Made by a program: the position numbers and the translations under genes. The notes below the pieces were generated by a model. It saw only the letters and a program-made list of their open reading frames with translations, was not told the DNA's origin and did no database searches. Shown one piece after another: positions 15,680 through 24,400 of a DNA stretch of 64,000 nucleotides. The DNA is from Collinsella aerofaciens (GTDB taxonomy: Bacteria > Actinomycetota > Coriobacteriia > Coriobacteriales > Coriobacteriaceae), in the NCBI RefSeq assembly GCF_902364945.1, contig NZ_CABJFS010000001.1, positions 248,001 to 312,000 on the forward strand. The letters are read 5' to 3'. Position 1 is the first letter of the stretch. Every line of letters begins with the position of its first letter.

Positions 15680-17056
15680 CTAGGCCCTCAACAGATAGCG
15701 CACCTCGTAGGGCGCAAGCTCAAGGGAGCCCGCCAGCTCGACCGTGGGCACGCCGTCGCCAAGCAGGTCGACGAAGGAGCCGTTGAGCTCGCCGGCGCCA
15801 AAGGTGTAAGGCTCGTCCACGGCGTTCACCGCCACGAGCACCGTCGCGCCGTCACAGGCGCGCTCGAACAGCAGCTGCTTGTTCTGGATCACCACGTTGC
15901 GATAGGCACCGTAGTTGAGAGCACGGGCAGCCGCGTCGTCGGCCGAGCGAAGGTGCGCAAGCCGCGTGATGAACGCCGTCAGCTCGTTGGGCGCAGGCTC
16001 ATCGAGCGCAGGGCGCAGCGCCCAGTCGCCATCGGGGCCGCCCTTTTCGCCAGCAATTCCCCACTCGCTGCCATAGTAGACGCACGGGATGCCTGGCATG
16101 CCAAAGAGCATGCCGTAGGCAGGACGTAGACAGGACTTGTCGGTGAGGATGCTCGCCAGGCGCGGTACATCGTGGTTGTCGACAAACGACAGCAGATGTT
16201 TGCCGCGGTAGATGCACCACGGATCGCCGCCAAACTGGCGGTGCAGCGAATGGGCGATCTCGAACATATTGACCGAGTTAAAGCTGGAGTACAGGCCCTT
16301 GTAGCACTCGTAGTTGGTGCAGGAGTCGAGCATCTCGTCGTTGACGATCTGGTTGTAGTCGTCGTGGAGCGTCTCGCCGATCAGCACAAAGTCGGGCTTG
16401 AGCTCACGGGCAAAGGCGTGCAGGCGGCGCATAAAGTCGCGGTCGAGCATATAGGCAACGTCCAGGCGCAGGCCGTCGACGCCAAAGACGTCGGCCCAAC
16501 GGCGCACAGACTCGAGCAGGTAATCGACCACAGCGGGATTTTGCAGGTTGAGCTTCACAAGCTCAAAATGGCCTTCCCAGCCCTCGTACCAAAAGCCGTC
16601 GCCATAGCAGGAATCTCCGTCAAAGCTAATATGGAACCAGTCCTTGTAGGGCGAGTCCCACTTGCGCTCCTGCACATCGCGGAAGGCCCAAAAGCCGCGA
16701 CCGACGTGGTTGAAGACGGCATCAAGCACCACGCGGATGCCATGGGCGTGCAGCGTGTCGCATACGGCGGCAAAGTCGGCGTCCCCACCCAGGCGACGGT
16801 CGATATGGCGCAGGCTGCGCGTGTCGTAGCCATGGCTATCGGACTCAAGCGGAGGGTTGATCAGCACGGCACCGATACCGAGCTCCTGCAGGTAATCGGC
16901 CCATTGGGCGATTTTCATGATGGGGGCATCGGGATTGGACGCGGTACCGGCAGCTTGGGAGAGCTCGTCCTCGGCAACGGGCGCGACGTTCTCGCGCGGA
17001 GCTCCACAAAAACCCAGCGGATAGATCTGGTAGAACGTCGTCTCGTATGCCCACAT
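15680..17056 (-). CDS. Alpha-amylase family glycoside hydrolase (GH13)
   Basis: 458 residues from ATG 17056 (GGGAGG five bases upstream; the GTG at 17080 is rejected because the Shine-Dalgarno lies inside that extension). All four GH13 regions are present: I VVLDAVFNHVG, II GLRLDVAYML with the nucleophile Asp, III VLIGETLHDD with the acid/base Glu, IV FVDNHDVPRL. No signal peptide, so it acts in the cytoplasm, probably on maltodextrins or cyclic dextrins, like neopullulanase or maltogenic-type enzymes. It lacks the N-terminal domain of classical neopullulanases and starts almost directly with the barrel. A maltose transporter is not nearby. Confidence 0.85.
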   Translation of the reverse strand: MWAYETTFYQIYPLGFCGAPRENVAPVAEDELSQAAGTASNPDAPIMKIAQWADYLQELGIGAVLINPPLESDSHGYDTRSLRHIDRRLGGDADFAAVCDTLHAHGIRVVLDAVFNHVGRGFWAFRDVQERKWDSPYKDWFHISFDGDSCYGDGFWYEGWEGHFELVKLNLQNPAVVDYLLESVRRWADVFGVDGLRLDVAYMLDRDFMRRLHAFARELKPDFVLIGETLHDDYNQIVNDEMLDSCTNYECYKGLYSSFNSVNMFEIAHSLHRQFGGDPWCIYRGKHLLSFVDNHDVPRLASILTDKSCLRPAYGMLFGMPGIPCVYYGSEWGIAGEKGGPDGDWALRPALDEPAPNELTAFITRLAHLRSADDAAARALNYGAYRNVVIQNKQLLFERACDGATVLVAVNAVDEPYTFGAGELNGSFVDLLGDGVPTVELAGSLELAPYEVRYLLRA

Positions 17057-17128
17057 AGCAACCTCCCGGTAATCTTTCACGCAACGCCATCCATTGTATG
17101 CCCGCCGCGCATCCCCTCCCCCAAAATA

Positions 17129-17195
17129 AGTTGCGGTGAAATAGGGACTGTTGAGACCAATAAACCGGGCAAACAGTCTCTATTCCACCGCAACT
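17129..17195. repeat. Dispersed hairpin repeat R3, copy 1
   Basis: A 67-bp imperfect palindrome: AGTTGCGGTGAAATAG at the left, and CTATTCCACCGCAACT at the right. Copies are at 21577-21643 and 25403-25468. It lies between the MFS gene end and the amylase promoter region, and may double as a terminator or boundary for the exporter gene; there is no T tract. Confidence 0.8.
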
Positions 17196-17210
17196 GATGA
17201 GGGAACGTGA

Positions 17211-18407
17211 TTAGGCGACGGGCTTTGCGCGGCGTATGGCCGGGAACAGCACCGTAATGGCGAGGATGACGCCCACGACGGTAATCGCCCCGCCCGCGAA
17301 GCCAATCCAGGTGATACCGGGACCCGAAACCACGGCGCCGCCGATCGCGGTGCCCGTGCCGATGCCGAGGTTAAACAGGCCCGAGAAGATCGACATGGCG
17401 ACGGCCGACGAATCCGCCGGCGTGTACTTGATGAGCTCGGCCTGAAACGCCACGTTAAAGGCCGTGGAGCAGCAGCCCCATAGCGCGCAAACAGCGAGAA
17501 CGGCGACGAGCGACGGTGCAACCGGACCCATGAGCAGCAGAGCCACAGGCACGCCGGAGAGTGTGATAGCCAAGAACGGAAAGCGATGGCCATCGAACAG
17601 TCGGCCGAACAGCCAGCTTCCGAGCAGACCGGAGCAACCAAACGCCGTCAGCGTCATGGTGATGGCGCTTGCGTCGACATGGGCGACCTGCGCCAGGAAG
17701 GGCTCGATATAGCTGTAACCCGCGTAGTAGCCGGTCGCCATAAAGACCGTGACCGCGTAGAGCGCGATGAGGAACGGGTTCTTGAGCAGCTCGGGCAGCT
17801 GTTTGACGGTAAAGCGCTCGCCCGCCGGCATGGCCGGGAACACCGCTGCCTGATACACCACCGAAGCGGCAGAGAGGGCCCCAACCACGGCGAATGTCAT
17901 GCGCCAGCCCACGGCCAGTCCGATGGCGCGGCCGATCGGCAGGCCAAAGATCTGCGCGATGGACGAGCCCGTGGCGATCATGCTGATGGCGAGCGCCCCG
18001 TGGCGCGTGTCAACCAGACGCGACGCCATGATCGAGGCGACCGACCAGAACACGGCATGCGCGCAGGCGACCACCAGACGCGCGCAAACCAAAATAGGAT
18101 AGGTAGGCGCCACGGCCGACAGAAACTGCCCGAGCGAGAACACGGCAAGCACGCCGAGCAGCATACGCTTGAACTCAAAGCGCGAGGCAAACACCATAAG
18201 CGGCAACGACAGCAGCATGACGCCCCAGGCGTAGACCGAGATCATGATGCCGGCCTGGGCCTCGGTAAGCGAGAACGACGCGGCGATATCAGTCAGAAGG
18301 CCAATGGGCATGAACTCCGACGTGTTGAATACGAACGCGCAGCAGGCGAGCCCGATAAGCGGGAGCCACTGCTTGAGTGAGATGCCATCTTGCCTTGCCT
18401 GAGTCAT
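17211..18407 (-). CDS. MFS exporter, sugar efflux/AraJ-like
   Basis: 398 residues from ATG 18407 (GGAGAGG upstream). Twelve predicted membrane segments; the N-terminus LPLIGLACCAFVFNTSEFMPIGLLTDIAASF is of the SotB/AraJ (DHA1) type: FNTSEFMPIGLL, then LTEAQAGIMISVYAWGVMLL and the loop FASRFEFKRMLL (motif A-like). Members export sugars, arabinose or drugs by proton antiport; the substrate here cannot be assigned. A hairpin repeat marks its 3' side and it has its own upstream gap. Confidence 0.8.
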   Translation of the reverse strand: MTQARQDGISLKQWLPLIGLACCAFVFNTSEFMPIGLLTDIAASFSLTEAQAGIMISVYAWGVMLLSLPLMVFASRFEFKRMLLGVLAVFSLGQFLSAVAPTYPILVCARLVVACAHAVFWSVASIMASRLVDTRHGALAISMIATGSSIAQIFGLPIGRAIGLAVGWRMTFAVVGALSAASVVYQAAVFPAMPAGERFTVKQLPELLKNPFLIALYAVTVFMATGYYAGYSYIEPFLAQVAHVDASAITMTLTAFGCSGLLGSWLFGRLFDGHRFPFLAITLSGVPVALLLMGPVAPSLVAVLAVCALWGCCSTAFNVAFQAELIKYTPADSSAVAMSIFSGLFNLGIGTGTAIGGAVVSGPGITWIGFAGGAITVVGVILAITVLFPAIRRAKPVA

Positions 18408-18457
18408 GTAGGAAACCTCTCCGATTGTCTTGAGCGGTGGGCGATTATATAGCAACG

Positions 18458-18489
18458 ACCCCGCATCCGTCAGTACAGATGCGGGGCCG
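18458..18489 (-). terminator. Hairpin terminator after feoB
   Basis: Stem CCCCGCATC/GATGCGGGG with a 10-base loop, 45 bases past the feoB stop. Only a weak T-rich stretch follows on the minus strand, so termination is likely but not certain. Confidence 0.6.
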
Positions 18490-18530
18490 CAATCAACTCA
18501 ATACACAGAGGTGGCGACGTCAATTAATAG

Positions 18531-20891
18531 CTAAGCCAACCCCAGCAATATGCCCGCCGAATGCACGACAAACGCCACGATCCAGGCGACCGTCACCTGA
18601 AACGCGAACACGGCAACGGCATAGCGCGCGCCCAGCTCACTCTTGACGGCGCCGATTGCCGCTACGCAGGGCGGGTACAGCAGCGTAAAGACCAGGAACA
18701 CGTAAGCGGTAAACGGCGAAAACATGGTCGACAGTGCCGCGGGCGATGTTGCACCCAAAAGCACGGTGAGCGTCGAGATGACGCTCTCCTTGGCGATAAG
18801 TCCGGTGACGAGCGCCGTGGATGCTCGCCAATCGCCAAACCCAAGCGGCGCCAGCGCCGGCGCGATGATGCTGCCGAGACCCGCAAGCAGGCTTTGCGAC
18901 TGATCGGCGACCACATTAAAGCGAATGTCGAACGTCTGAAGGAACCAGATGACCACGGTAGCGGCAAAGATAATGGTAAAGGCCTTGGTAATAAAGTCCT
19001 TGGCCTTATCCCATGCCAGCATCACCGTCGTCTTGACGCTCGGCAGACGGTAATTGGGAAGCTCCATGATAAACGGCACCGGGTCGCCCTTAAATGCCGT
19101 GCGGTTGAGCACCAAAGCCGCGATGCAACCGACCGCAATGCCAATCAGATAGAGCGAGACCATGGCGGGAACTGTCGCCTGCGGGAAAAACGCCCCGCAC
19201 AGCAGACCGTAGACCGGCAACTTGGCCGAACAGCTCATGAACGGCGTGAGCATGACCGTCATCTTGCGGTCGTGCTCGGATGGGAGCGTACGGGTTGACA
19301 TGATTGCCGGCACGGTGCAGCCAAAACCGACGAGCATGGGCACAAAGCTGCGACCCGACAGGCCAAAGCGACGCAGCACCTTATCCATGACAAAGGCCAC
19401 GCGCGCCATGTATCCGGAGTCTTCCAGAATGGAGAGGAACAAGAAGAGCACGACGATAATCGGCAGGAAGGTCAGCACGCTGCCCACACCCGTAAGCACG
19501 CCGTCGACAGCCAGCGAGCGCACCACGTCGTTGGTGCCGAACGCCTTGAGGCCCGCATCGGCCGAGGCGATGATGACCGCGATGCCGTCCTCCATGAGTC
19601 CCTGCAGCGCCGCGCCGATCACGCCAAACGTCAGCCAAAAGACGAGACCCATGATCACCAGGAACGCCGGAATGGCCGTGTAGCGACCCGTCAGGATGCG
19701 GTCGATCTTGACGGAGCGCACGTGCTCGCGGCTCTCATGCGGCTTGACGACGCAGCGCCCACACACGTCGCCGATAAAGCTAAAGCGCATATCGGCCAGC
19801 GCGGACAGGCGGTCGGTGCCGGCTTCGCCCTCCATCTGGGTAATGATGTGCTCGATAGCGTCGAGCTCATTGCGATCCAGGTGAAGCGCCTCGGTCACCA
19901 GCTCATCGCCCTCAACCAGCTTGGTCGCTGCAAAGCGCACCGGGATGTGCGCCGTCACGGCATGGTCCTCGACAAGGTTGGCAATGCCGTGGATGCAGCG
20001 ATGCAGTGCACCACCGTCCGAGCCATCGGGCGCGCAGAAGTCCAGGCGACCGGGGCGCTCGCGGAACCGCGCCACGTGCAAGGCATGATCTACCAGCTCG
20101 CCGATACCCTCGTTGCGGGCAGCGCTAATGGGGACAACAGGCACGCCCAACAGGCTCTCGAGCAGGTTGACGTCCACGGCGCCGCCGTTGGCCGTCACCT
20201 CGTCCATCATGTTGAGCGCGATGACCATGGGGCAGTCGAGCTCCATAAGCTGCAGCGTCAGGTACAGGTTGCGCTCGATATTGGTGGCGTCGATGATATC
20301 GATGATGGCATCGGGATGCTCGTCAAGGATAAACTGGCGGCTCACAATCTCCTCGCCCGTGTACGGCGACAGGGAGTAAATGCCGGGCAGGTCGGTAACG
20401 CTCGCCTCGGGGTGGTTACGGATAGTGCCGTCCTTGCGGTCGACCGTCACGCCGGGAAAGTTACCGACGTGCTGGTTGGAGCCCGTAAGCTGGTTGAACA
20501 GCGTGGTCTTACCGCAGTTTTGGTTGCCGGCGAGGGCAAAGTGCAGCGGTGCGCCCTCGGGCACGGCCGTTTTTGCCGCACGGGGCGAATACGTCCCCTC
20601 GCCGAGTGCCGGATGCTCCGTCGTGCCGATTGCAGCGTTAGCGCGCGGACCCATATCGGTATCGTGAATGCCCACGAGCTCAATGCGGGCGGCATCGTCC
20701 TTGCGCAGTGTCAACTCGTAGCCACGCAGACGGATCTCGAGCGGATCTCCCATAGGGGCGTATTTCATCATGGTGACTTCGGTGCCCGGCGTGAGGCCCA
20801 TGTCCAAAATATGCTGTCGGAGCGCCTGATCATCGGATGTCACCGATGCGACAACGGCGTCCTTTCCAATCTCGAGTGTATCGAGCTTCAC
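18531..20891 (-). CDS. feoB: Ferrous iron transporter, FeoA-FeoB fusion
   Basis: 786 residues, GTG start with AAAGGA upstream. Residues 1-75 form a FeoA-like SH3 domain (LDMGLTPGTEVTMMKYAPMG, DPLEIRLRGYELTLRKDDA). A linker leads to the G domain: G1 GNQNCGKTT (about 122), G3 DLPGIYSL, G4 NMMDE, then the regulatory helices and a Nramp-like membrane domain with about eight segments, including two gate motifs (LVGFGCTVPAIMSTRTL and the CSAKLPVYGLLCG cysteine motif). It imports Fe2+ under anoxic conditions. No separate FeoA or FeoC gene is adjacent. A GGTTAGCC element upstream resembles half of a DtxR/IdeR box, but this is weak. Confidence 0.94.
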   Translation of the reverse strand: MKLDTLEIGKDAVVASVTSDDQALRQHILDMGLTPGTEVTMMKYAPMGDPLEIRLRGYELTLRKDDAARIELVGIHDTDMGPRANAAIGTTEHPALGEGTYSPRAAKTAVPEGAPLHFALAGNQNCGKTTLFNQLTGSNQHVGNFPGVTVDRKDGTIRNHPEASVTDLPGIYSLSPYTGEEIVSRQFILDEHPDAIIDIIDATNIERNLYLTLQLMELDCPMVIALNMMDEVTANGGAVDVNLLESLLGVPVVPISAARNEGIGELVDHALHVARFRERPGRLDFCAPDGSDGGALHRCIHGIANLVEDHAVTAHIPVRFAATKLVEGDELVTEALHLDRNELDAIEHIITQMEGEAGTDRLSALADMRFSFIGDVCGRCVVKPHESREHVRSVKIDRILTGRYTAIPAFLVIMGLVFWLTFGVIGAALQGLMEDGIAVIIASADAGLKAFGTNDVVRSLAVDGVLTGVGSVLTFLPIIVVLFLFLSILEDSGYMARVAFVMDKVLRRFGLSGRSFVPMLVGFGCTVPAIMSTRTLPSEHDRKMTVMLTPFMSCSAKLPVYGLLCGAFFPQATVPAMVSLYLIGIAVGCIAALVLNRTAFKGDPVPFIMELPNYRLPSVKTTVMLAWDKAKDFITKAFTIIFAATVVIWFLQTFDIRFNVVADQSQSLLAGLGSIIAPALAPLGFGDWRASTALVTGLIAKESVISTLTVLLGATSPAALSTMFSPFTAYVFLVFTLLYPPCVAAIGAVKSELGARYAVAVFAFQVTVAWIVAFVVHSAGILLGLA

Positions 20892-21012
20892 GCGCTCATC
20901 CTTTCGTTAGACGCGGTTAACCGTTTACCGGGGCTAACCAACTCGTAACGACAAATGATAGCGCTCTGAACTATTTTATAAAGTCAAATACCGATGTTTA
21001 CCTGCGCAAACT

Positions 21013-21333
21013 TTATGCGATGCGCCCCGAAAGCTCTTTGCGCATACCGCTCAGCGAGATCGAAACGGAACCCGACCGCGCGGTGGCAGTGAGTCGATCA
21101 CCCTCGACTGACCCCGTGCATGTAAAGGGTGCCTTGCCCATCAAGACGTGGGAGATAGTACCCGAGAGTTCAAAGAAATCGCCCTCAGCGCGGGCACTCG
21201 AGAGAGCGATATTGAGACCCCTGACGTTTAGTACTGCCCTGAGCACGCCGTTCACCCCATGTGAAAACGTCACCTCGCCGCGTTTACTCCCCACCGGCGT
21301 CTGGGCCGAAACCACATACGTACCCTCGAGCAT
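21013..21333 (-). CDS. Small conserved-looking hypothetical protein
   Basis: 106 residues from ATG 21333, which has GAGGAGG four bases upstream; an upstream in-frame start at 21369 lacks a site. The sequence alternates short beta-prone stretches with polar turns (LEGTYVVSAQTPVGSKRGEV, GDFFELSGTISHVLMG, FTCTGSVEGDRLTATAR), suggesting a small beta barrel of lipocalin or immunoglobulin-like size, with no signal peptide, cysteine pair or membrane segment. I do not recognise the family. It lies alone upstream of feoB on the same strand. Confidence 0.6.
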   Translation of the reverse strand: MLEGTYVVSAQTPVGSKRGEVTFSHGVNGVLRAVLNVRGLNIALSSARAEGDFFELSGTISHVLMGKAPFTCTGSVEGDRLTATARSGSVSISLSGMRKELSGRIA

Positions 21334-21461
21334 GGCTCCTCCTCTGAGTAGGCTTTTTGAAATGGCCATCTAGTCTACTTTGCTGCGAGACGGCTTGCCC
21401 AGAAACCGCGAGCACACAATGACGTTCAATCAACAGATTGCTGCAAGGGAAGCAAGCGTGC

Positions 21462-21560
21462 AAGGGGGACAGATTACTTTTGACACCATTTGCGCCAACG
21501 GACGGGATGCGGAGCGACGACCGTGCAGGTGGATTCCGGATCGTCGCTTCCTCCGTCCCC
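21462..21560. repeat. Imperfect long hairpin
   Basis: GGGGGAC at 21464-21470 is matched by GTCCCCC near 21555-21561, and an inner imperfect stem (GCGACGACCG with CGGATCGTCGC) occupies 21513-21547. Intergenic, no coding potential; 21334-21796 otherwise holds only repeat R3 and a terminator. Confidence 0.5.
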
Positions 21561-21576
21561 CAGCGAATCAAAACGA

Positions 21577-21643
21577 AGTTGCGGTGGAATAGTTCCTGTT
21601 TGATGCTTTAACCAGCAAAAACAGGAACTATTTCACCGCAACT
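21577..21643. repeat. Dispersed hairpin repeat R3, copy 2
   Basis: Arms of 25 bp, 21577-21601 and 21619-21643, complementary with one mismatch (AGTTGCGGTGGAATAG on the left). Same family as 17129-17195 and 25403-25468. Confidence 0.85.
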
Positions 21644-21644
21644 G

Positions 21645-21685
21645 CAAAAGCCCGCGCTGGCAACAAATGTCACCTGCGCGGGCTT
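21645..21685 (-). terminator. Terminator after the antiporter gene
   Basis: Stem GCCCGCGC/GCGCGGGC with a minus-strand TTTT after the stem. It lies about 110 bases past the stop of the APC-family gene. Confidence 0.7.
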
Positions 21686-21796
21686 GGCGGGCGTTCAAAA
21701 AGGCACGTTACAGAGACCCACATCAGTTATGGAATGCCGAGCAGCACCGATGCGCGATGCCCGCTGGCTTACCAAGCAACGAAGCTCGCCGTAGCC

Positions 21797-23260
21797 TTAG
21801 ACAATCGGCGCAATGCCGGCAAAGTGCAGATACAGCGAGATAACTGCCACGACAATGACCACCGCTGCGATCAGCTTGTCGTGCAGATGCGGAAGCACCT
21901 GCTTGCCGCGGCCGCGCTCGCCCAGAATATAGACGGGGATGGCTGGGGCAAAAAGGATCGTCGTGATCATGACGCCCTGAAGACCCGTCGACCACACAAG
22001 GAACAACGTGTAGATAAAACCGAGCGTACCGAAGAAGCGTGCCTTGCCAACGCTTGGCGCATGCGGCCCGTCCAGATGCTCGTTCTTCCAGCCGATCACC
22101 ATGTAATAGGCAGCCGAACAGACATACGGAACTAAAATCGTGTTGACCGCGCAGCTATAGAAGAACTGGTAGGTGCTCGCCGCCACATACGAAACAATCA
22201 AGAAGAGCTGCGTGATGCCGGAGCTTACGAGAACCGTTACCACCGGGGCATCGTGCTTGTTCGTCTTAGCAAACGCCAGCGGGAAGGAGCCCTGACGCGC
22301 CGCCTCAAACGGCGTCTCGGATGCAATGATGACATAGCCCAGCATCGCACCGACCAGCGAGAGAATAACGCCAAGGTTTACGATGGCTGCACCAACCGGA
22401 CCGATTGCGCACTCAAGAATTCCCGCCATGGAGGGCGTTGCAAGTTGTGCCATCTCCTCGCGCGGCATAATGCCGAGCGACAGCATCGAGATAATCAGAT
22501 ACAGCGTAAACACGGCTGCAAATCCAAGCGCCGTCGAACGACCGACGTCGCGCACATACTTTGCACGGCCCGAAATGACGACAGCGCCTTCGATACCCGT
22601 AAAGACCCAGACAAGGGCAATCATGGTCGAGACAACCTGCTCACCAAAACCGGGGCCAGCCGGCTCTCCCCAGAAGTTGTCCATAAAGATATCGACGTTG
22701 AACTTACCCAGGAGCACAATGCTCAGCACAAAAAGCCCCAGCGGCACCAGCTTCGCCAAGGTGACGATCGTGTTGATGCCGGCAGCTTCCTTAACGCCGC
22801 GAAGCACGAGAGCGGTTAGGAACCACAAAAACACGCTGGCGCAGACGATGGAAAGCATATTGTTGCCCGTACCGAACGCAGGGAAGAAATAGCCCAGCGC
22901 GCTAAACAGCAAGAGCGCAAAGCTCACATTGGAAAGACATGCGCTGATCCAGTAGCCCCAAGCGGAGTTGAATCCAACGTAATCGCCAAAACCGGCCGCA
23001 GCGTATGCATAGATGCCGCCAGTCAGGTCTGGACGAGCCTGAGATAAACCGTTGAATACCATCATCAGCGCAAAGACGCCAATGAAGCAAATTCCCCACG
23101 AAACGATAACCGCGCCGGTATTGGCTCCGCCTGCCGCCATATCGCCGGCAAGAGAAAAGATGCCGCCGCAAATGCTCGCAGTGATGACCATCATGGTCAG
23201 ACGAAAGAGATCGAGGCCATTAGGGTCGATAATCTCTTCATTTTGAGCTTTAGAGGCCAT
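21797..23260 (-). CDS. APC-family basic amino acid antiporter, ArcD-like
   Basis: 487 residues with about 12 membrane segments. The N-terminal segment LTMMVITASICGGIFSLAGD carries the glycine-rich substrate loop of the APA subfamily (arginine/ornithine and related antiporters); WVFTGIEGAVVISGRAKYV is the matching family stretch around TM6. In the arginine deiminase pathway ArcD swaps arginine for ornithine. Here the only enzyme beside it is a DDAH-like hydrolase, so exchange of a methylated arginine for citrulline or ornithine is a reasonable inference. It is 109 bases downstream of the hydrolase on the same strand, with a hairpin between. Confidence 0.85.
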   Translation of the reverse strand: MASKAQNEEIIDPNGLDLFRLTMMVITASICGGIFSLAGDMAAGGANTGAVIVSWGICFIGVFALMMVFNGLSQARPDLTGGIYAYAAAGFGDYVGFNSAWGYWISACLSNVSFALLLFSALGYFFPAFGTGNNMLSIVCASVFLWFLTALVLRGVKEAAGINTIVTLAKLVPLGLFVLSIVLLGKFNVDIFMDNFWGEPAGPGFGEQVVSTMIALVWVFTGIEGAVVISGRAKYVRDVGRSTALGFAAVFTLYLIISMLSLGIMPREEMAQLATPSMAGILECAIGPVGAAIVNLGVILSLVGAMLGYVIIASETPFEAARQGSFPLAFAKTNKHDAPVVTVLVSSGITQLFLIVSYVAASTYQFFYSCAVNTILVPYVCSAAYYMVIGWKNEHLDGPHAPSVGKARFFGTLGFIYTLFLVWSTGLQGVMITTILFAPAIPVYILGERGRGKQVLPHLHDKLIAAVVIVVAVISLYLHFAGIAPIV

Positions 23261-23297
23261 TGTATGTGCACCCCCTTCATCATGTGATCGAACGAAA

Positions 23298-23334
23298 GAT
23301 GGCCCGGACGTCCCGAATCGGGTGCCGGGCCATC
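23298..23334 (-). terminator. Intercistronic hairpin between hydrolase and antiporter
   Basis: Perfect 10-bp stem GATGGCCCGG/CCGGGCCATC, followed on the minus strand by TTTCGTT. It may attenuate or stabilise the transcript so that the two genes are expressed at different levels. Confidence 0.55.
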
Positions 23335-23369
23335 GGTCAAGCGATCATCAGACTGTTACAGCTATCGCG

Positions 23370-24146
23370 TTAGAAGCGCAGCGACAGGCAAGAAAGGCCG
23401 CCGTCGACCTTGCGATACTCGGAGGTGTCGACGACGAGCGTCTTGTAGCCCAGATCCTGCACGGCCTTGAGCACGGTCGGATAGCCCTCGGCAACGATGA
23501 CCGTACCGTTGACCCAGATGCAGTTGGCGCCGTAAGCCTCGTCCTCGGGCACGACGATCTTGTTGTACTGGGCAAAGTCGGGCTTATCGATGAACTCACC
23601 AGAGACGAGCATGTTGTTGTCCTCGATATAGTTGACGCCCGTCTTGAGGTGCAGGACCTCCTCCAGCGGAACCTCGGAACCCTCGAGGCCCCAGCCCTCG
23701 AGAATCTCGCAGAACTGGCGGATGCCCTCTTCGTTGGTGCGAGCGGAGCGACCGACGTAGAAATGGTCGCCGACCATCATGACGTCGCCGCCGTCGAGCG
23801 TGCCCGGAGAAACGATGTGCTTAACATGCTCGTCGTCAAAGAAGCGGCGGACGGCCGGCTCGATCTCATCCTTCTCGCCGTTGCGGCTATCGGCACCGGG
23901 GTTGGTAATGATGGCGCCGCAGCGAGTGATAACGGCCGGATCTTCGACGAAGCAGCTGTCGGGATACTGCTCGAGAGCCGGCAGCACCGACACGTCAACG
24001 CCGCACTGCTCGAGTGCGTGCTCGTAATCGTAATGCTCCTCGATAGCGCGCTCGTAGATGGGCTGGCCAAGCTCGGGAGCGCTCGCGATGCCATTGCTCA
24101 GGGACTTGCCGGGACGACGGATGATGACGTGGCTGAACTTGGTCAT
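23370..24146 (-). CDS. Arginine-deiminase-fold hydrolase, DDAH-like
   Basis: 258 residues, ATG with AAGGAGG upstream. Guanidino-group modifying fold: DSCFVEDPAVITRCGAIIT near residue 63 (substrate and catalytic acid), LDGGDVMMVGDHFYVGRSAR, the catalytic histidine in EEVLHLKTGVNYIE (about 167) and the nucleophilic cysteine in GGLSCLSLRF at the C-terminus. The length and the CFVED/LHLK/GGLSCLS set fit dimethylarginine dimethylaminohydrolase better than ArcA (about 400 residues). Probable reaction: methylated arginine to citrulline plus methylamines; plain arginine or citrulline use cannot be excluded. Likely controlled by the divergent GntR regulator. Confidence 0.82.
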   Translation of the reverse strand: MTKFSHVIIRRPGKSLSNGIASAPELGQPIYERAIEEHYDYEHALEQCGVDVSVLPALEQYPDSCFVEDPAVITRCGAIITNPGADSRNGEKDEIEPAVRRFFDDEHVKHIVSPGTLDGGDVMMVGDHFYVGRSARTNEEGIRQFCEILEGWGLEGSEVPLEEVLHLKTGVNYIEDNNMLVSGEFIDKPDFAQYNKIVVPEDEAYGANCIWVNGTVIVAEGYPTVLKAVQDLGYKTLVVDTSEYRKVDGGLSCLSLRF

Positions 24147-24242
24147 GATGATCCTCCTTGGATCTCATAGTACTGAGCGGACTTCCTTGCGTCCGCCTTC
24201 CTTCCGATGGCTTTATCTTAGGGTGTCTTTGCTGTTTTGTAT

Positions 24243-24254
24243 ATTGTATACAAT
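24243..24254. promoter_or_regulatory. Probable GntR-type operator
   Basis: Perfect 12-bp palindrome ATTGTATACAAT in the divergent gap between the hydrolase and the GntR gene. FCD-type GntR regulators bind short sites of this look (TTGTATACAA). A TATAAT box for the regulator lies at 24330-24335. Confidence 0.65.
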
Positions 24255-24400
24255 CCTGAACGGTAGATATTTTTCGGTGAACGTATTTTTGCTTCCTAGG
24301 GTCAGGTAGCGTGATTTAGCTGGTCGTTCTATAATCAAATTAGCCTATTCAAACCAAACGTATTTAAATTTGAAAATATACAGTTAAGGTATATAAGCTC

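Noticed and set aside
20892..21012. DtxR/IdeR iron box upstream of feoB
   Set aside because: Only a GGTTAGCC half-site is visible, not a convincing palindrome.
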